Counted from the first letter of the stretch, positions 52,075-61,808 are shown. The stretch: DNA of 64,000 nt from Acidisoma sp. L85 (GCF_009765865.1 NZ_LMUQ01000049.1:170400-234399); one strand, 5' to 3'. The notes: generated by a model from the letters alone, not told the origin. Translations and numbers: made by a program.

Positions 52075-53373
52075 TCACGCCTGCGGGCGATAGCCTTCTA
52101 TCAGAAGCTTTGGAACGATCAGGCCGGCGGCCATGGCCACGAGAATGATCATCGCCGCCGTCCCATCGCCGATCGCGGTGGACACCAGATCCGGCGATCC
52201 CGCGTCACCGGCAGCAACAAGCTGAACCAGAGCGCCCGCCATCCGCAGCAGGTAGATGCCTGGAATAAGCGAGACCACCGCGGCGAAAGCGCAGCCCGAA
52301 AAGGGAAGGTGCAGCCAATTTGCGATCGGTGTCATCAGGACGCCGACTAAAGCGCAGGCTCCGAGCGCGCCTAGCGCGGGTGAAGTATGCGCGACACCGA
52401 TCAATACCCACCTCAGCGCATGGGCCGCCATGCCGATTACCACGGGAATTGGCAACATCCGCCACGGCATCGAGAAGAAGGTTCCGTAGGCCATAACCGC
52501 CACGCCGGCGGACAATACATCGATGAGGAGAGACACCGAAGCCGGAGGGGTATTGACCGGGAGGTTCGCGCCGCCGATCGCCAATCCGAAAAGCAGGCCG
52601 GTGCAAATCATCAGAATCGTCATGCTGGCATAGCCGATCCGCGCACCGCCCAATGGCAGGCGGCCGCGGACAAGATCGAGTGCCCCGTTCAGCAAATGTG
52701 GTCCAGGGACGAGGATCATGCAGGAACAGAGGGCGACCAGACTCGACATTGAGCCCGGCGCATGCCGCAGGGCAAAAGCACCCGCCAGCCCCGCCACCAG
52801 TGCCGCCATGAAAGGCTGCACAAAGAGATTCTTCGTCACGAGGGCGAGTCCCCGGCGGATAAGCGCGCCTATCCCCGCCGTGGCGGCCACCAGGAGAATT
52901 TCAGGCCAGTGTCGCGCCCCAAACAAGATGGCGAGCGCTGCCGCACCCGCCGCCGCCAGCACCGCGAAGCGCCAGACCGATATCGGCGACAACCGGGAAA
53001 CCGCGCCCAATGCGGACTCGGCGGAGGCGATATCGCGCCTGCCATCGCATATCTCATCGACCACAGACATCGTCGTGGTGACTTTGCGCATGTCCACTGC
53101 CACCGGCGCGCCGGGCACCAACTCCAGCCGCTTGTGCTGGTCGTCGTCGAAAGCGAGGATGGTCGCACCCCAGCCCGGCAAGACCGTGACGCGCATCCCG
53201 AGCCTCATGCCTACGCGTTCAGTCGCATGGACAAGACGCTCAGTTGTCTGGCCGCTCATGAGCAGCAACTGCACGATCTGGGAGAGGAGGGTAAGTTTCT
53301 GCGCCGTCAGCGCTTCTCTCGTTTGACCGGCAACCTCCCTATCCTGCCTCTGCACTTGCAAAACCCGATTCAT
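52075..53373 (-). CDS. ThrE-family threonine/serine exporter
   Basis: A 432-residue inner-membrane protein. The N-terminal cytoplasmic domain (about 1-130) has the ThrE (DUF1212) features LLLMSGQTTERLVHATERV and LPGWGATILAFDDD. About ten hydrophobic segments follow, covering the DUF1212 and DUF3815 halves fused in one chain. The family exports threonine, serine or small peptides, driven by proton motive force. Last gene of the operon fumC-malic enzyme-thrE, 12 bases downstream of the malic enzyme gene. Confidence 0.85.
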   Translation of the reverse strand: MNRVLQVQRQDREVAGQTREALTAQKLTLLSQIVQLLLMSGQTTERLVHATERVGMRLGMRVTVLPGWGATILAFDDDQHKRLELVPGAPVAVDMRKVTTTMSVVDEICDGRRDIASAESALGAVSRLSPISVWRFAVLAAAGAAALAILFGARHWPEILLVAATAGIGALIRRGLALVTKNLFVQPFMAALVAGLAGAFALRHAPGSMSSLVALCSCMILVPGPHLLNGALDLVRGRLPLGGARIGYASMTILMICTGLLFGLAIGGANLPVNTPPASVSLLIDVLSAGVAVMAYGTFFSMPWRMLPIPVVIGMAAHALRWVLIGVAHTSPALGALGACALVGVLMTPIANWLHLPFSGCAFAAVVSLIPGIYLLRMAGALVQLVAAGDAGSPDLVSTAIGDGTAAMIILVAMAAGLIVPKLLIEGYRPQA

Positions 53374-53385
53374 TGTAGCGAGGGC

Positions 53386-55011
53386 TTAGCTCGGATAGAC
53401 CGGCTTATAGGCACTGCTTCGGATAAGAGCCGCTACGTCATCGGGCCGCGCAACCCGGGCGAGTTTATTGTCGAAAATGTAGTTCGCGATGGCGGTCGCG
53501 ACATGGAGCGAGGCCTCGAAGATCTTGCTTTGAGGCGGGTAGATGAGGCCGGTGGCCAGACTCTCTTCGCCAACCTGCTCGGCGACCGCCTTGGCGGCGA
53601 CTATGAACATCTCCTCCGTCACGCGAGACGATTCCGTTGCGTAGACGGCCATGCCCATCGCGGGAAAGATATAGACATTGTTGCCCTGGCCGGGAACCAG
53701 AGTCTCCCCGGCGAATTCGACGGGCGGGAAGGGGCTGCCGCTGGCGAAGATCGCCTGGCCATTGGTCCAGCGGTAAGCCTCCTCCGCCGTGCATTCCGAA
53801 CGCGATGTCGGATTGGAATACGGAAAAATGATGGGTCGCTTGTTGATCGCGGCCATGGCCTCGATCACCTGCTGATTGAAGAGTTTCGGCACGGTGCTCA
53901 CGCCGATGATCCCGGTCGGCCGCAGCGCTTTGACGGCATCGACGAATTTGTCGAGGGGCGCGTGGTCCTGCGCGAATGGCTTCTGGAAATCCGCGAGGTC
54001 TGTCCGCGATTTCACCATCAAACCGTTAATGTCGAAAAGCGGGTTGCGCAGCCGCGCCTGATTGATGTCGAGCCCTTCCAGCGCCATCGCCTGCGAGATC
54101 AGCTCAGCGATGCCCGTCGCCGCCGATCCGCCGCCCAGGAACAGGAAGCGCTGCTCCGTGAGTTTCCCGCCGGAGATGCGCAGGGCCGCGTAAATCCCAG
54201 CCAGCGCTACCGCCGCCGTCCCCTGGATGTCATCATTATAGGTGCAGATCTTATCGCGGTAGCGGGCAAGGATCGGAACCGCGTTGAAATTCGCGAAGTC
54301 TTCCCACTGGATGCAGCATTTGGGGAAGCGCATCTGCACCGCCTCCACGAACTCATCGATGAAGCTCGTATAATCCGCGCCGCGAACCCGTTCCTGGCGG
54401 AGGCCAAGATAGAGCGGATCGTCGATTAACGCCGGATTGTTGGTGCCGACATCAAGCACGATCGGCAGGCAAAACTGCGGTGGCACGCCGGCGCAGGCGG
54501 TGTAAAGCGATAGCTTGCCGAGCGGTATGCCCATGCCTCCGACCCCGAGATCACCAAGGCCAAGGATCCGCTCGCCATCCGTCACGACGATGAAGCGGAC
54601 ATCCTGCTCCGGCCAATTGCCAAGCAGCTCCGCGATCCGGCTGCGGGCGGTGATCGGCAAATAGAGGCCACGCGCGGCACGGAAAACATGGTCGAACTTC
54701 TGGCAGGCTTCGCCGACTGTGGGCGTATAGACAAGCGGCATGAACGTCGCGGGATCGGACATCACGACGGCGTAGAAGAGCGTTTCGTTCCGAGCTTGCA
54801 GATCGGACAGGAACAAATACTTCTGCAGATCATTATCGAGATGCGTCAGCTCAGCATGCGCCCGCGCAACTTGAATCTCGAGCGTGTTCGGCACCGGCGG
54901 CAGCAGGCCCTCAAGGCCATGCGCACGACGCTCCACCTCAGTGAAGGAAGTTCCCTTGTTGAGGCGCGGATTGTGAAGAAGCGCATATCCTGTGTCGCCG
55001 GCTTGGGTCAT
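53386..55011 (-). CDS. NAD-dependent malic enzyme
   Basis: A 541-residue cytoplasmic enzyme that decarboxylates malate to pyruvate with NAD+ reduction. Landmarks: YTPTVGEACQKFDHVFRAAR, DGERILGLGDLGVGGMGIPLG, catalytic Lys in GKLSLYTACAG, divalent-metal residues in QWEDFANFNA, and the NAD site LGGGSAATGIAELI. Length and motif form correspond to the E. coli MaeA/SfcA (NAD-preferring) class, not the shorter maeB phosphotransacetylase-fused type. Second gene of the fumC operon; together they convert fumarate to pyruvate. Confidence 0.93.
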   Translation of the reverse strand: MTQAGDTGYALLHNPRLNKGTSFTEVERRAHGLEGLLPPVPNTLEIQVARAHAELTHLDNDLQKYLFLSDLQARNETLFYAVVMSDPATFMPLVYTPTVGEACQKFDHVFRAARGLYLPITARSRIAELLGNWPEQDVRFIVVTDGERILGLGDLGVGGMGIPLGKLSLYTACAGVPPQFCLPIVLDVGTNNPALIDDPLYLGLRQERVRGADYTSFIDEFVEAVQMRFPKCCIQWEDFANFNAVPILARYRDKICTYNDDIQGTAAVALAGIYAALRISGGKLTEQRFLFLGGGSAATGIAELISQAMALEGLDINQARLRNPLFDINGLMVKSRTDLADFQKPFAQDHAPLDKFVDAVKALRPTGIIGVSTVPKLFNQQVIEAMAAINKRPIIFPYSNPTSRSECTAEEAYRWTNGQAIFASGSPFPPVEFAGETLVPGQGNNVYIFPAMGMAVYATESSRVTEEMFIVAAKAVAEQVGEESLATGLIYPPQSKIFEASLHVATAIANYIFDNKLARVARPDDVAALIRSSAYKPVYPS

Positions 55012-55065
55012 GTCGATCGCCTTCGAAGAAATCCGTCTGCTACAAATGAATAGGGGTGTGTGTTC

Positions 55066-56472
55066 CTATTCCGCGGTGGCAACGTAGGGCTTCGTCATCC
55101 TGATGGGGTCCACCACGCGATCGAACTCCTCCGCGCTGACGAAGCCGAGTTGCAATGCGGCGTCTCTCAGCGTCAAGTCGTGGTCCATCGCATGATGGGC
55201 AATTTTCGACGACTTATCGTATCCGATGACCGGCGCGAGCGCGGTCACCAGCATCAAGGAACGCTCGACGTATTCAGCGATCTTCTTGCGGTTGGGGCGC
55301 GTCCCCTCCACCAAAAACTTCCGGAAGTTGGTGGAACCGTCGGTGATCAGCGTGATCGACTGCGTGATATTGGCGATGATCAGCGGCTTGTAGACATTCA
55401 TTTCGAGGTAGCCACCCGCGCCGCCGAAACCAACTGCCACGTCATTGGCCATCACCTGCACCGACAGCATGGCGAGCGCCTCGGCCTGTGTCGGATTGAC
55501 CTTGCCCGGCATGATCGAGGAACCCGGCTCGTTCTCCGGGATCAGTAATTCGGCAAAGCCGGCCCGCGGCCCGCAGGACAGCAGGCGGATATCGTTGGCG
55601 ATCTTGTAGAGCGAGGTTGCCAAGGTGCGAAGCGTGCCGGAAAGTTGAACCAGCGCGTCATGCGCGCCTTGGACCGTGAATTTATTGGGTGCGCTGACGA
55701 AAGGCAGTTTGGTGAACCTGGCGATCTCGGCGGTGGCGGCCTCCGCGAAGCCCGGCGCGGCGTTGATGCCCGTCCCGACCGCTGTACCTCCCAAAGCAAG
55801 CCGGTAGACGCCCTTGAGCGCGTCAGTGAGCCGCTCCAGATCGTCGTCAAGCATGCCGACATATCCCGACCATTCCTGTCCGAGCGTGAGAGGTGTCGCA
55901 TCCTGCATGTGCGTGCGGCCGATTTTGACGATATCGACCCACTCATCGGCCTTGGCGGCAATCCCATCCCTGAGCGCCGAGACAGCCGGTATCAGCCGGC
56001 CCGTCACACCCATCGCAGCCGCGATATACATCGCCGACGGAAAGCTGTCGTTCGAGGATTGCGACATATTGACGTGGTCGTTGGGATGAACGGGTGCCTT
56101 ACTGCCCAGCGCGGTTCCGGCCAGCTGACAGCATCGATTCGACAAAACTTCATTGACGTTCATATTGAACTGCGTGCCGCTGCCTGTCATCCAGACATGG
56201 AGCGGAAACATATCCTGATGCTGCCCACTCAACAGTTCGTCGCAGACCTTTACGATGAGATTAAACGCGTCAGTCTTCAACCGTCCCCCGTCGTGATTGG
56301 CGACCGCCGCACAGCGCTTCAGGATTGCATAGGCCGCGATCATCTCGCGCGGCATAAGATCCTGGCCAATGCTGAAATGTTCCAGCGATCGCTGCGTCTG
56401 TGCGCCCCACAGCTTGTCGCTCGGAACCTCGACGGCACCAAGGCTGTCGGTCTCGGTCCGGAATTCAGTCAT
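55066..56472 (-). CDS. fumC: class II fumarate hydratase
   Basis: A 468-residue enzyme of the aspartase/fumarase superfamily, matching FumC in length. The signature [17 protein letters not shown] is intact, with [38 protein letters not shown] and [11 protein letters not shown] upstream. [11 protein letters not shown] identifies fumarase or aspartase; the residues in the TGSGT and QSSNDS segments and pairing with malic enzyme support fumarase. It hydrates fumarate to malate in the TCA cycle. First gene of a three-gene leftward operon, 54 bases before the malic enzyme. Confidence 0.93.
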   Translation of the reverse strand: MTEFRTETDSLGAVEVPSDKLWGAQTQRSLEHFSIGQDLMPREMIAAYAILKRCAAVANHDGGRLKTDAFNLIVKVCDELLSGQHQDMFPLHVWMTGSGTQFNMNVNEVLSNRCCQLAGTALGSKAPVHPNDHVNMSQSSNDSFPSAMYIAAAMGVTGRLIPAVSALRDGIAAKADEWVDIVKIGRTHMQDATPLTLGQEWSGYVGMLDDDLERLTDALKGVYRLALGGTAVGTGINAAPGFAEAATAEIARFTKLPFVSAPNKFTVQGAHDALVQLSGTLRTLATSLYKIANDIRLLSCGPRAGFAELLIPENEPGSSIMPGKVNPTQAEALAMLSVQVMANDVAVGFGGAGGYLEMNVYKPLIIANITQSITLITDGSTNFRKFLVEGTRPNRKKIAEYVERSLMLVTALAPVIGYDKSSKIAHHAMDHDLTLRDAALQLGFVSAEEFDRVVDPIRMTKPYVATAE

Positions 56473-56659
56473 AATGTCTTCCCCCCAAAGAACTGTCTCG
56501 GCACCGATCCTGCAAGGGCGGCGCTGCGGACGCCAGCCGGACAGACCAGTCTAATATTGCAAGTCCAATTCGGCGATTGTAATACTTGCCGCGAATGCGA
56601 TCAACTCAGCTCTCGCTGTAAGACAAGCCATGCCTAGTCGGTTCGCGTAAATATCTACC

Positions 56660-57235
56660 TCAGACGGATCCCGTCGCGACCAGCGCCGCCAGGCCGGCTG
56701 CTACCAAGCCCAATCCTGCCCCCACAAACGCAATGACTCGTATCCGCGTTATGACCGATACACTTGCCAGCACGATCGCAATCTGCAGCGCGCTGGTGAC
56801 GATCTCAAACCACTCGTATCGGTGCAGCGCCAGGTCGCGCGCCTTGGTCTCGGCGACCGCACGCGCCAGGATTTGCTTCTGGCCGTTCCCCCGGTCGCTG
56901 TCTTCTATCAGGCGGTTGGCCTCCGCTCGAGCCGTTTGGGCCGCCTTCGCCGTCTGCGGCGTCGGCGGTAGCGCGTCCAGCAAGACGGCGCTCTGGTTCA
57001 GCACCAGCGCGCGCGTCTGTCGCGCCTGATAGAAGGCATATTCGTCGCTGGCGCCGACATGATGAGCAAGATAGGCGTTCTGGGAACTGCGCTCGCTCAT
57101 GTCGCATACCGCCAGGACGGCAGCCAGGACGCCAATCAGCAGAGCGATGCGCCGCCCATGATGATCGGGGGCGCCATGAGCGAGATGTTCGTGCCGCTCC
57201 AAGGTCTCTTGCGTGTCTTGAACCAGTTCACTCAT
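56660..57235 (-). CDS. DUF4337 membrane protein
   Basis: A 191-residue protein with an N-terminal membrane segment (RIALLIGVLAAVLAVC) after a short acidic head with DTQETLERHEHL, a long amphipathic helix (ASDEYAFYQARQTRALVLN), and two C-terminal segments (TSALQIAIVLASVSVITRI and VGAGLGLVAAGLAALVA). This layout is DUF4337. The start (MSELVQDTQETLE) matches the family start; the frame is open further upstream. Divergent from the PRC-barrel gene. Function unknown. Confidence 0.8.
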   Translation of the reverse strand: MSELVQDTQETLERHEHLAHGAPDHHGRRIALLIGVLAAVLAVCDMSERSSQNAYLAHHVGASDEYAFYQARQTRALVLNQSAVLLDALPPTPQTAKAAQTARAEANRLIEDSDRGNGQKQILARAVAETKARDLALHRYEWFEIVTSALQIAIVLASVSVITRIRVIAFVGAGLGLVAAGLAALVATGSV

Positions 57236-57434
57236 GTCCTGTGCTCTAGCATGATTTAGCAGCCTGTCCACGCGCGTGACATAGGCAAGCTCGAACCGTT
57301 CGAGATAGCGGCCGTGCCCATCAATTCTCGGTGGGCCACGATTTTGTGCTGAGTTCCTCCGCCGCCTGCGGCCATCTCTTTGTTCCCCACGGGGCGTAAC
57401 GGGCCCGTGGCTAGGCTCAGCAATGGAGTGAATG

Positions 57435-57860
57435 ATGGACAGGATCGACAATCCCAGTGACACCGGCGGCCGGCTGATCGCTGCCAGCAAGGTCAGCGGT
57501 ACGGCGGTTTACAATACGGCTGGCGAGAGCCTCGGCAGCGTCTACGACGTGATGCTCGACAAGGCTTCAGGGAAGGCCGACTACGCGATCCTCAGCTTCG
57601 GTGGCTTTCTGGGGATCGGAGAGCGCTATCATCCGCTTCCCTGGAACCAATTGACCTATGATCCGCAAGCTGGTGGCTTTGTGGTCAACATCGACCGCCA
57701 TCGACTTGAGGGTGCCCCGACTTTCGACGCCAGCGATTTGGGCCAGTGGAGCGATACCCGCAGTACGGACATCGACACGTATTACGGTACGGGCGCCGGC
57801 TACGGAAGACCGCCCGGACTCGGAGATGCGGGGCTCGGGGCGACAGGCGCCGTCCGATAG
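57435..57860 (+). CDS. PRC-barrel domain protein
   Basis: A 141-residue protein with one PRC-barrel domain: LIAASKVSGTAVYNTAGESLG, VYDVMLDKASGKADYAILSF, and the closing GIGERYHPLPWNQLTYD. The C-terminus is a Gly/Tyr-rich flexible tail (YYGTGAGYGRPPGLGDAG). PRC-barrel proteins of this size are common stress-response or envelope proteins. Two ATG codons occur in a row; the second has better spacing from GGAG. Confidence 0.88.
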   Translation: MDRIDNPSDTGGRLIAASKVSGTAVYNTAGESLGSVYDVMLDKASGKADYAILSFGGFLGIGERYHPLPWNQLTYDPQAGGFVVNIDRHRLEGAPTFDASDLGQWSDTRSTDIDTYYGTGAGYGRPPGLGDAGLGATGAVR

Positions 57861-58009
57861 GTTGGTTCTCAACGTCAATGGCGCTCGGTGCTTTGTGCCG
57901 GGCGCCGTGGGCCGCTGCAATCGTCCACCGAGCCAGTGCAGTCTCACGACGGATTATATCCTAGCGCGAACCGTGCCTCATCCGGCGCGAGGCCATTGGA
58001 AGTTGTCGA

Positions 58010-58570
58010 ATGGTAGCTGAGACGCCGATCCTCCCCGCGCATATCGAAGAAACCATCCGTGCCATCGCTAAACTCCATGCTGATCATCACCAGGAAGCGG
58101 GCACGCTCCAGCGGGTGGTAGAACGTCTGACGGCGTGGATCGGTCGTCCGCGGTTTATCGCGGCCCTGACGGCGATCGTCGCGCTCTGGATCGCCAGCAA
58201 CCTGCTTGTGAGCCTATCGGGCTTGCGACCTTGGGACGCGCCGCCATTCAATTGGCTTCAGGGAGGCTTGGGGCTTCTGGCACTCTACGTGACCGTGTTG
58301 ATTCTGACGACGCAAAGGCGTGATGACCAGCTTGCCAGCTACCGGGAGCAGCTAACCCTGGAACTCGCCATTCTAAGTGAGCAGAAATCCGCGAAGATAA
58401 TTTCACTGTTGGAAGAGCAGCGCCGAGACCATCCTCATCTTGAGAACCGGGTCGATACCGAGGCGGCGGCGATGGCGGTGGCGGCTGACCCGCAGACTGT
58501 GCTGGACGCAATCAAAGACAGCGCGGCGGCCTCGCCGGCAGCGGACCGGATGAACGCTCAGGCGGTTTAA
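58010..58570 (+). CDS. DUF1003 membrane protein
   Basis: A 186-residue inner-membrane protein with the DUF1003 signature: HHQEAGTLQRVVERLTAWIG, two membrane segments (FIAALTAIVALWIASNLL and GGLGLLALYVTVLILTTQ), then QRRDDQLASYREQLTLELAI. Cytoplasmic helical tail with many Ala, Asp and Glu. Function unknown; co-occurs with PRC-barrel and other stress-type genes in Hyphomicrobiales. Confidence 0.88.
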   Translation: MVAETPILPAHIEETIRAIAKLHADHHQEAGTLQRVVERLTAWIGRPRFIAALTAIVALWIASNLLVSLSGLRPWDAPPFNWLQGGLGLLALYVTVLILTTQRRDDQLASYREQLTLELAILSEQKSAKIISLLEEQRRDHPHLENRVDTEAAAMAVAADPQTVLDAIKDSAAASPAADRMNAQAV

Positions 58571-58702
58571 GCACCCGGTAGCGATGGCGGGCCCGGGCCG
58601 TGCAGCGCCCAGAACATCGAACGCCGGAAAGGATTTCGCGTCAGCGAGCATTCGTGACATGTTGTCGGAGGGGGGTGACACAATAACACGGAGCGTGGGT
58701 CG

Positions 58703-59890
58703 ATGACCAAAGCGCCCACAAAACTGCCGCTCGCGGCTCTGCTGCCACTATCGACAGCGGCTTTTTCAACTCTGCTCACTGAAATGATGCCGGCGGGCCT
58801 GCTGCCACAAATGAGTGCGGATCTGCGGTGTTCACCAGCTGCCGTAGGTCTTCTGGTTTCTGTTTGCGCCATCGCCTCCACGGTAGCCGCAATTCCTATC
58901 GTCGCCGTCACGCGGGGTCTGCCCCGCCGCCCTCTTCTCATTGCTCTGCTGGGCGGCTTTGTTGTCGTCAATGCCACGACCGCATGGTCCTCGACGTACG
59001 AGCTGACGGTTGTGGCGAGGGTTTTTACCGGTCTTCTCATGGGCACGCTCTGGCCGCTTCTGGCCGGCTACGCTTGGCATCTGACCACCAGAGACAAAGC
59101 GGGCCGCGCCGTTGCGGTCGCCTTGGCTGGCAGTACCGTCGCAATGTCATTCGGCCTACCTCTGGGGAGCGTGGTCGGAGGCTTGATCGGCTGGCGCATG
59201 ATTTTCGCGATCTTATCGCTTGTCCCATTGCTGCTGATCGGCTGGGTCGCTTGGAAGCTGCCGTCGGTTCCTGGCGAAACCGTCGAAGAGCGTATCTCGC
59301 TCCTGCAGGTCGCAATCCGACCGGGATTTCCGATCGTTCTTGGCGCCACCTTGGTAACGGTTTTGGCCCATTACACGCTCTACACATATATGGCGCCGCT
59401 GGCGGCAAAATTGCAGCTGGTGGGTGGCACAGGAACAGCGCTGCTCCTGTTCGGCGTTGGAGCGCTCGTCGGCATCTGGATAGTCGGCCGAACGGTCGAC
59501 GAACATCTTCGCCGAACCGCTTGGGGTGCCATGCTGCTAACAGGAATCACGATGCTCTCCTTGGGTGTCTTGGCCCGCTTCGCGGTAATAGACTATGTCA
59601 CGATCTTTCTATGGGGCGTGTCGTTCGGTGGCGTGCCGACCTTCTTCCAGACGGCCACCAATAACACGGCTGGGCCGCCTGCGGATGTCGCGGCGTCAAT
59701 GCTCTCCACGATCTACAGTTTTGGTATTTTCGGCGGTTCCGCGCTCGGTGGTTTGCTTTTGGAAGTCGAAGGTGTGCTGAGCCTTTCTTGGGTAACGCTG
59801 ATCATCATAGTTTCAGCGATTGCTCTTGTGGCATTTGGCCACCGTCAGGCGTTCCCGAGAACAGATCGCCGACCGCGCGAGGCGAGCTGA
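58703..59890 (+). CDS. MFS transporter (DHA1, AraJ/YdhP-like)
   Basis: A 395-residue, 12-segment transporter. N-terminus LPLAALLPLSTAAFSTLLTE, then MPAGLLPQMSADL (the DHA1 TE-xxPxGLLP region typical of AraJ/arabinose efflux permeases), an abbreviated motif A after segment 2, and motif C GLPLGSVVGGLIGWRM. Proton-driven efflux is likely. It is followed by a VOC protein gene 36 bases later, so both may respond to the same toxic compound. Confidence 0.85.
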   Translation: MTKAPTKLPLAALLPLSTAAFSTLLTEMMPAGLLPQMSADLRCSPAAVGLLVSVCAIASTVAAIPIVAVTRGLPRRPLLIALLGGFVVVNATTAWSSTYELTVVARVFTGLLMGTLWPLLAGYAWHLTTRDKAGRAVAVALAGSTVAMSFGLPLGSVVGGLIGWRMIFAILSLVPLLLIGWVAWKLPSVPGETVEERISLLQVAIRPGFPIVLGATLVTVLAHYTLYTYMAPLAAKLQLVGGTGTALLLFGVGALVGIWIVGRTVDEHLRRTAWGAMLLTGITMLSLGVLARFAVIDYVTIFLWGVSFGGVPTFFQTATNNTAGPPADVAASMLSTIYSFGIFGGSALGGLLLEVEGVLSLSWVTLIIIVSAIALVAFGHRQAFPRTDRRPREAS

Positions 59891-59926
59891 GGGGCTGCGG
59901 AAGCTGCGCTGATTAGGAGCCGTGAC

Positions 59927-60355
59927 ATGCCTGGAATCAATCGCATCCTTGAAACTTGTCTGTATGTCGCCGACCTCGACGCATCCCAGCGTTTCTACGA
60001 GACACTCTTCGGATTTCAGCCAATGTTGCGCGATGACCGGATATGCGCCCTTTCCGTGCCCGGACGAGGCGCATTGCTGTTGTTCAAGATCGGTGCTTCG
60101 CTCAGTCCAAGCCGCATGCCTGTCGGAACAATCCCGCCGCATGGCGGTCAGGGCAACCAGCACCTCTGTTTCGCCATTGATCGCGCCGACATTGACGCCT
60201 GGCAAACGCGTCTCGAAGATGCAAATATCCCGACCGAGAGCCGGATCGACTGGTCGGAAAACGTGACCAGCCTCTATTTCCGCGATCCAGATCATCACTC
60301 CATCGAACTTGGCACGGCCGGCCTGTGGCCCAATGATCCTCAGGACGATCGATAG
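59927..60355 (+). CDS. VOC (glyoxalase/bleomycin-resistance) family protein
   Basis: A 142-residue cytoplasmic metal-dependent enzyme or binding protein of the VOC superfamily: ILETCLYVADLDASQRFYET, LFGFQPMLRDD, the metal-binding Hisses in GGQGNQHLCFAI and Glu near the end in SLYFRDPDHHSIELG. The two beta-alpha-beta-beta-beta modules are apparent. It may be a lyase, isomerase or dioxygenase; substrate unknown. Likely co-transcribed with the upstream efflux pump. Confidence 0.88.
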   Translation: MPGINRILETCLYVADLDASQRFYETLFGFQPMLRDDRICALSVPGRGALLLFKIGASLSPSRMPVGTIPPHGGQGNQHLCFAIDRADIDAWQTRLEDANIPTESRIDWSENVTSLYFRDPDHHSIELGTAGLWPNDPQDDR

Positions 60356-60408
60356 TGCGAGCCATCGGAGCATGGTTTATGGCCGTTCGAACTGATCAGC
60401 CGGAAGGA

Positions 60409-60704
60409 ATGTCATATCGACACGCGCATCGAAGACCGTCCTCGTTGTTGGAGCCTCACGTGGCTTGGGCCTCGCCCTCGCGCGCGAATGGCTGTCGCGC
60501 GGCTGGACCGCGATTGCGACGATACGAGGGACGGAGCGGACCGGCCTGCACGAAAGCGCCGAGGCATCAAACGGTCGCCTCCTCATCGAGCAACTGGAGA
60601 TGACCAATCACGAGGCTGTGAGGGCGCTCCGCGACCGCCTATCCGCCCATCAGTTCGACGTCTTGTTCGTGAACGCCGGCGTCGCTAACGGCGCCGAGGA
60701 CTAA
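60409..60704 (+). pseudogene. frame-shifted and truncated short-chain dehydrogenase
   Basis: TVLVVGASRGLGLALAREWL is a clear SDR cofactor site, followed by WTAIATIRGTER and VLFVNAGVANGAED, matching the NAG region. A normal SDR continues for another 130 or more residues, but the frame here ends in TAA right after NAG. The AAGGA-preceded ATG at 60409 is in a different frame from the SDR body, so a frameshift near the start is also required. With both defects it is a gene remnant. Confidence 0.75.
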
Positions 60705-60863
60705 ACCAAAGCGCTGCGCCTCAGCTCATACGCAACATCGGCCTATTCGCAGCGTCGGCGCGAGATGCAGTGACGTGATCGTGCAACGTTCGGGGGGGAC
60801 GACATGTTGCAGTTCCGCCGTCGCCCATCAACTGAGGAGAAGACAAACACACAGGGATGAGCA

Positions 60864-61091
60864 ATGAAAACGTCGACGATGCTGAAGGCCTTCTCGTCCG
60901 CCTGCCTGGTTTTGGGACTCGCGGCCTGTGACATGGGCACGAGCGCCAGGGAACCCAATGTAACGACTCCGACGCCGGACGCTTCGCCGGCGGCCTCTAC
61001 CCCGACAAACCCTGTCACCGGCACTCTCCCAGGGACCAATTCAAGCGGCGCCTCTCCCACTGCTCCTGGCGGCGGCGCGAGCGGCGGTTAA
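60864..61091 (+). CDS. small Pro/Thr/Ser-rich lipoprotein
   Basis: A 75-residue lipoprotein: signal peptide MKTSTMLKAFSSACLVLG, lipobox LAAC, then a low-complexity Thr/Pro/Ala/Ser/Gly tail (TTPTPDASPAASTPT). AGGGA precedes the ATG by about 6 bases. Similar in design to the protein at 18867-19133. No function can be assigned. Confidence 0.65.
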   Translation: MKTSTMLKAFSSACLVLGLAACDMGTSAREPNVTTPTPDASPAASTPTNPVTGTLPGTNSSGASPTAPGGGASGG

Positions 61092-61559
61092 GTTGCAGGC
61101 CCCTCAGCGCTTGCGGATGCTCCGGAACTGAATGCCCTTCGAAACGGCGTGGGTGGCGGCCGCAATGGCTTGATTTGCTTGGCGGACCCGAGGCGATTCG
61201 AACGTCCGGCATTTGCTCGAGGGGCAATAGGCAAGGCTTTGGGACGTTTGCGGGACATTCCTGTCCCCCTCCAGATGCGGCATGATACAATACCGACGAG
61301 AGTGAGACGCTCGCTAGCGGCGTCTCCCCCGGCTCTGCCGCAGCCCATTATTGCGGCAGCGCAAGATTTGTTCACGCGGGCTTACTATGGCGATCGGAGG
61401 AGGATTTGCTGTAGTTTCTAGCGGAGGCCGCTTTGATGACGCCTCATTGCTGGTGGCTTTCGAGGTTCCGCTAGAGGCGCAGTCGAAGGAGACGGGCACT
61501 CCATCAGAACTGGAACGGGAAGCGTGCGTCGACAAAACCTGGGCGTGTCGCGGACGAAT
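61092..61559. other. region without supported genes
   Basis: No protein-coding frame with a ribosome-binding site or family character was found on either strand. It contains the tRNA 3'-end-like sequence at 61180-61209 and a small hairpin GGGACATTCCTGTCCC near 61252-61267. Confidence 0.4.
61180..61209 (-). other. possible tRNA 3'-end remnant (attachment-site-like)
   Basis: On the minus strand this reads as a T-arm-like segment (GTTCGAATC) followed by CTCGGGTCCGCCA, that is the 3' acceptor strand and CCA end of a tRNA. The matching 5' acceptor strand is not found at a tRNA distance. Such 3' fragments are left when an element integrates into a tRNA gene. No integrase is nearby and the T-stem is imperfect, so this is tentative. 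Confidence 0.3.
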
Positions 61560-61808
61560 TTAATACTTACTCGGAGATGAAAAGCCGGAGTAGGCGCGAT
61601 AGCTACGTGATGTGGGTATGGGATTTGGATCAAAGGCCTCTGCGAGTTCACCCCAGCGACGCTCAATTTCGCTCGCGCGTGCCTCGATTTCGTCGAACTC
61701 TCCATCTATTGCTGTGCCGCTGATTTGGGCTCGCGCCAATTCCCTGGTCATGCAAGCAAGTTTGTTCAACGTCACAGCTATCGAGTAGAGACTAACGGTG
61801 CCTTCCAT
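61560..61808 (-). CDS. small hypothetical protein
   Basis: An 82-residue soluble protein beginning MEGTVSLYSIAVTLNKLACM, with GGAG 5 bases before the ATG. It is mostly helical (FDEIEARASEIERRWGELAE), with a Tyr/Ser-rich end. I recognise no family. Confidence 0.5.
   Translation of the reverse strand: MEGTVSLYSIAVTLNKLACMTRELARAQISGTAIDGEFDEIEARASEIERRWGELAEAFDPNPIPTSRSYRAYSGFSSPSKY

Noticed and set aside
52762-54429. 555-residue plus-strand frame opposite the ThrE and malic enzyme genes
   Set aside because: Spans two well-supported leftward genes; antisense artefact.
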